Part shown: piece by piece, positions 5,057 to 6,517 of the stretch
How positions within the stretch are numbered: position 1 is the stretch's first letter
How the letters are laid out: each line of letters opens with the position of its first letter
From: Clostridia bacterium
GTDB taxonomy: Bacteria; Bacillota_A; Clostridia; Christensenellales; Borkfalkiaceae
Length of the DNA stretch: 6,517 nt
NCBI GenBank assembly: GCA_017621955.1
Contig: JAGASB010000003.1
Span: 1 to 6,517, forward strand
Direction: 5' to 3'
The notes under the pieces: generated by a model
What the model was told of the DNA's origin: nothing
The model's database searches: none
The model's input: only the letters and a program-made list of their open reading frames with translations
Position numbers and translations under genes: made by a program

Positions 5057-5560
5057 ATGGGAGCTGGCTATCACGGTGGTTTTGGGAAAACAAATGGTGA
5101 TAAAACTCATCAAAAGAATTTAGAAACAACAAAAAAATCTTCTAATAATTTAATAGATAAAAACATTGTTTCTGAAATGGAAAGAAATAAAATTAAATTC
5201 ACCAAAGAAGATTTGATTTTTACGACAAAAGATAAATCAGGACAACTTATTTTTTTAGAAAAAGGAAACAGTAGTGCTGGGTTAACGCATATAGAACAAC
5301 GACATACTAAAGATTTTGTGGAAAAACACAAAATACAAGCGTCGCAAGTATCAAAGCATATTCATTCCGTCTTTACACAAGGAGATTTAGAATATTCTAG
5401 GACAACTGTAAAGAAAGGGAAAGAAGGTTTTGAACGTTTGTATAAATATAAAGGAAAATATTATTTGTTGTCAGGTGTTGGAACAAATGGTTTTGTAGTT
5501 TCAGCATATCCTTTAGATAACAAAACTGCTAAACAACATATAAGGAGATATAAAAAATGA
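5057..5560 (+). CDS. Probable BECR/PBECR-type RNase toxin with GAGYHGGFG leader
   Basis: A 167-residue strongly basic (Lys-rich) protein. The N-terminus MGAGYHGGFGKTNG is a Gly-rich leader that I recall from small proteins next to DUF4417 genes. It is followed by a polar linker to about residue 50. Residues ~51-155 look like a barnase-EndoU-ColicinE5/D-RelE (BECR, phage-associated PBECR) nuclease domain: a strand-rich start, GLTHIEQRH (75-83) with H78 and H83, a helix (ASQVSKHIHSVFTQG), then strands ending in the GTNGFVVSAYPLD segment (142-154). Such domains cut RNA and act as the toxic end of polymorphic and phage toxins. H78, H83, R82 and a late Ser/Thr are candidate active-site residues (inference). 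There is no signal peptide or large delivery domain. It overlaps the next, acidic gene by 4 bases (ATGA), as toxin-immunity pairs often do. Confidence 0.7.
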   Translation: MGAGYHGGFGKTNGDKTHQKNLETTKKSSNNLIDKNIVSEMERNKIKFTKEDLIFTTKDKSGQLIFLEKGNSSAGLTHIEQRHTKDFVEKHKIQASQVSKHIHSVFTQGDLEYSRTTVKKGKEGFERLYKYKGKYYLLSGVGTNGFVVSAYPLDNKTAKQHIRRYKK

Positions 5561-5886
5561 AAGAAAAAATTAAATTAATGTTTGATTATCTTCAAGGAGC
5601 AATTTGGACTAGCGATATAGAAACAGGCGAACCCCTTACAGGGATAGATGTTGTAGATAAAGACGATATTATAATTAAAATAAATTATGAAATGGCTGAT
5701 ATGTATTCGTCATATTATGAATTTGATTCACATGATGAGGCTTGTTGGTTTAATAAAGAAAAGCAGATAGAGGATAAACCCAAAATGCTTGAATTATTAT
5801 CAAAACTTAAAGCACGTCTTAATGAAATCAATGATGGTTCTTTTGAAATTGAAGATTTAATTACCCCAGAATACGAAAAAATATAA
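5557..5886 (+). CDS. Probable cognate immunity protein (acidic, family not recognised)
   Basis: A 109-residue, clearly acidic protein (many Asp/Glu, e.g. DVVDKDDII, DGSFEIEDL). Its ATG overlaps the toxin stop (ATGA) and has AAGGAGA at 5542-5548. The basic nuclease and acidic small partner with coupled translation is the usual toxin-immunity layout, so it probably binds and blocks the upstream nuclease in the cytoplasm. The opening MKEKIKLMFDYLQGAIW and the ending LKARLNEINDGSFEIED recall small immunity-like proteins, but I cannot give a family name. No membrane segment is present. Confidence is high that it is a gene and moderate that it is an immunity protein. Confidence 0.7.
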   Translation: MKEKIKLMFDYLQGAIWTSDIETGEPLTGIDVVDKDDIIIKINYEMADMYSSYYEFDSHDEACWFNKEKQIEDKPKMLELLSKLKARLNEINDGSFEIEDLITPEYEKI

Positions 5887-5896
5887 GGTTTGTAAT

Positions 5897-6255
5897 ATGA
5901 ATAAAGAATTAGTTCAAAAATTAGTAAATTGTGAAATTTCGTGGAGTGAATTCTCTTCTATTGAAAAATGCAGTTCTTATTTAATAGAATTAGATGATAC
6001 TATTATAAATATTGATACTACTATTGTTGGAAAAGCAATTCAATGTTGTTTAGACAATAATACACTATGCAAGACTTATTAGGTTGGGCAAATGTAGTAA
6101 GATTTTCAGACATTTTCTTGGTTAATGAAGATTGTAGAGAATGTGTAATTAGTATTTTAGATAGAATTGAAGAATCAGATGAAGAAGGAAACGAATTATC
6201 TAATAGCGATTTGTTGTTAATGATTGATAAGTTAAATAAAAACGAAGAATGGTAA
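5897..6255 (+). pseudogene. Frameshifted immunity-like gene
   Basis: Two short frames look like halves of one ~119-residue protein. The first (5897-6082, 61 residues) runs MNKELVQKLVNCEISWSEF to IQCCLDNNT and ends in CKTY. The second (6067-6255, 62 residues) begins MQDLLGWANVV and continues to SNSDLLLMIDKLNKNEEW. One extra base near 6067 would join them as ...DNNTLMQDLLGWANVV..., matching a pattern I recall from small immunity-like proteins, where a short loop leads into a WAN-containing helix. The second ORF has no good ribosome binding site of its own. A one-base deletion, a sequencing error or, less likely, a -1 frameshift would explain this; no slippery heptamer is visible. The first half has AAGG before its ATG and follows the immunity gene by 10 bases. 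Confidence 0.6.
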
Positions 6256-6260
6256 CAATT

Positions 6261-6467
6261 ATGAAAGAATTAGATGTTGTAAAAATAATACAAGATTACG
6301 AAAATATACCATCGGGAACAGAAGGAACTATTGTTTGTGAATATGATGGTAAAGCTTTTGAAGTGGAGTTTTTTGATGCTAATGGAGATACATTGGATGT
6401 CGTTACTACTCCAGTCGAACTACTCTGTCTAAGTGCTCTTTTACTCTTTCTGTTGCAAAACCTTTGA
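6261..6467 (+). CDS. DUF4926-like protein with altered C-terminus
   Basis: A 68-residue protein whose first ~55 residues match the DUF4926 pattern: MKELDVVKIIQDYENIPSG, TEGTIVCEYDGKAFEVEFFD and GDTLDVVTTPVELL. This is a small beta-rich fold often found in toxin-immunity and toxin-antitoxin neighbourhoods; its function is not established. ATG 6261 is chosen because homologues I recall begin at (M)KELDVVK; an ATG at 6249 would add 4 residues and overlap the upstream stop. After ELL, where relatives usually end within a few residues, the frame continues into a hydrophobic tail (CLSALLLFLLQNL). That tail is opposite a minus-strand reading frame and may come from foreign sequence. The true 3' end is probably lost or replaced. 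Confidence 0.7.
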   Translation: MKELDVVKIIQDYENIPSGTEGTIVCEYDGKAFEVEFFDANGDTLDVVTTPVELLCLSALLLFLLQNL

Positions 6468-6517
6468 TTTCCGGTTTGGGCTCATGGCGTGGTTCTAGTA
6501 TTTCATAATAATATGTA
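6406..6517 (-). CDS. C-terminal end of an unidentified minus-strand gene (partial)
   Basis: On the minus strand one frame is open from the window edge to a TAG at 6408-6406, giving 36 residues. They include EILEPRHEPKPEIKGF and ATERVKEHLDRVVRLE, with a protein-like composition: charged, proline-containing, then a helical end. Local GC content rises here compared with the rest of the window. It would converge on, and overlap, the end of the DUF4926-like gene. It could be the tail of a transposase or other mobile-element gene, but I cannot identify a family, and such a short open frame could be chance. Confidence 0.35.
   Translation of the reverse strand, partial: TYYYEILEPRHEPKPEIKGFATERVKEHLDRVVRLE

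Noticed and set aside
6053..6070. Programmed -1 frameshift joining the two immunity-like halves
   Set aside because: There is no slippery heptamer or clear downstream structure; a simple one-base deletion is a better explanation.

Overview
The window is AT-rich DNA with tightly packed genes, strong AGGAGG-type ribosome binding sites and consensus sigma-A promoters. This points to a low-GC Firmicute. I cannot name the genus from sequence alone; an anaerobic Clostridia or Negativicutes host is only a guess. The gene content (ImmR/ImmA-type regulator pair, DUF4417 protein, small nuclease-like toxin, many small immunity-like genes, a possible junction at the right end) reads as accessory or mobile-element DNA rather than core chromosome.

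Left part (1-2948). The 3' end of an AAA/ABC-type ATPase gene opens the window. A clear promoter (355-383) then starts a compact run of six small genes at about 404-2906, closed by a 17-bp-stem terminator. The first two genes carry the same cysteine module with identical spacing and are paralogous. The third and fourth are small soluble proteins of unknown function, and the fifth has two membrane segments. The last resembles the WapI family of immunity proteins. The run looks like an orphan immunity cluster, but only the last gene gives family-level support for that.

Middle part (3048-4386). A consensus extended -10 promoter, with an imperfect operator-like inverted repeat, drives an XRE-family repressor gene. 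It is followed with a 1-base overlap by an ImmA/IrrE-type metallopeptidase (HEASH motif). By analogy to ICEBs1 ImmR/ImmA, this is a repressor and anti-repressor protease pair. Between the peptidase gene and the next gene lies a complete minus-strand small RNA unit: a consensus promoter, an 8-bp hairpin capped by a GNRA tetraloop, and a terminator hairpin with a U tract. It predicts a transcript of about 73 nt and is the most novel-looking element here.

Right part (4387-6517). A DUF4417 gene leads an apparent operon. Next come a small basic protein with a Gly-rich GAGYHGGFG start and a BECR/phage-barnase-EndoU-like C-terminal domain (probable RNase toxin), an overlapping acidic gene (probable cognate immunity), a frameshifted immunity-like gene, and a DUF4926 gene. 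The DUF4926 protein has an unusual C-terminal tail. It overlaps the end of a minus-strand reading frame that enters from the right edge, so a recombination or insertion junction near 6424 is possible.

Working model (inference): the ImmR/ImmA pair and the antisense-oriented small RNA control entry of transcription into a DUF4417-toxin-immunity cassette carried on a mobile element.
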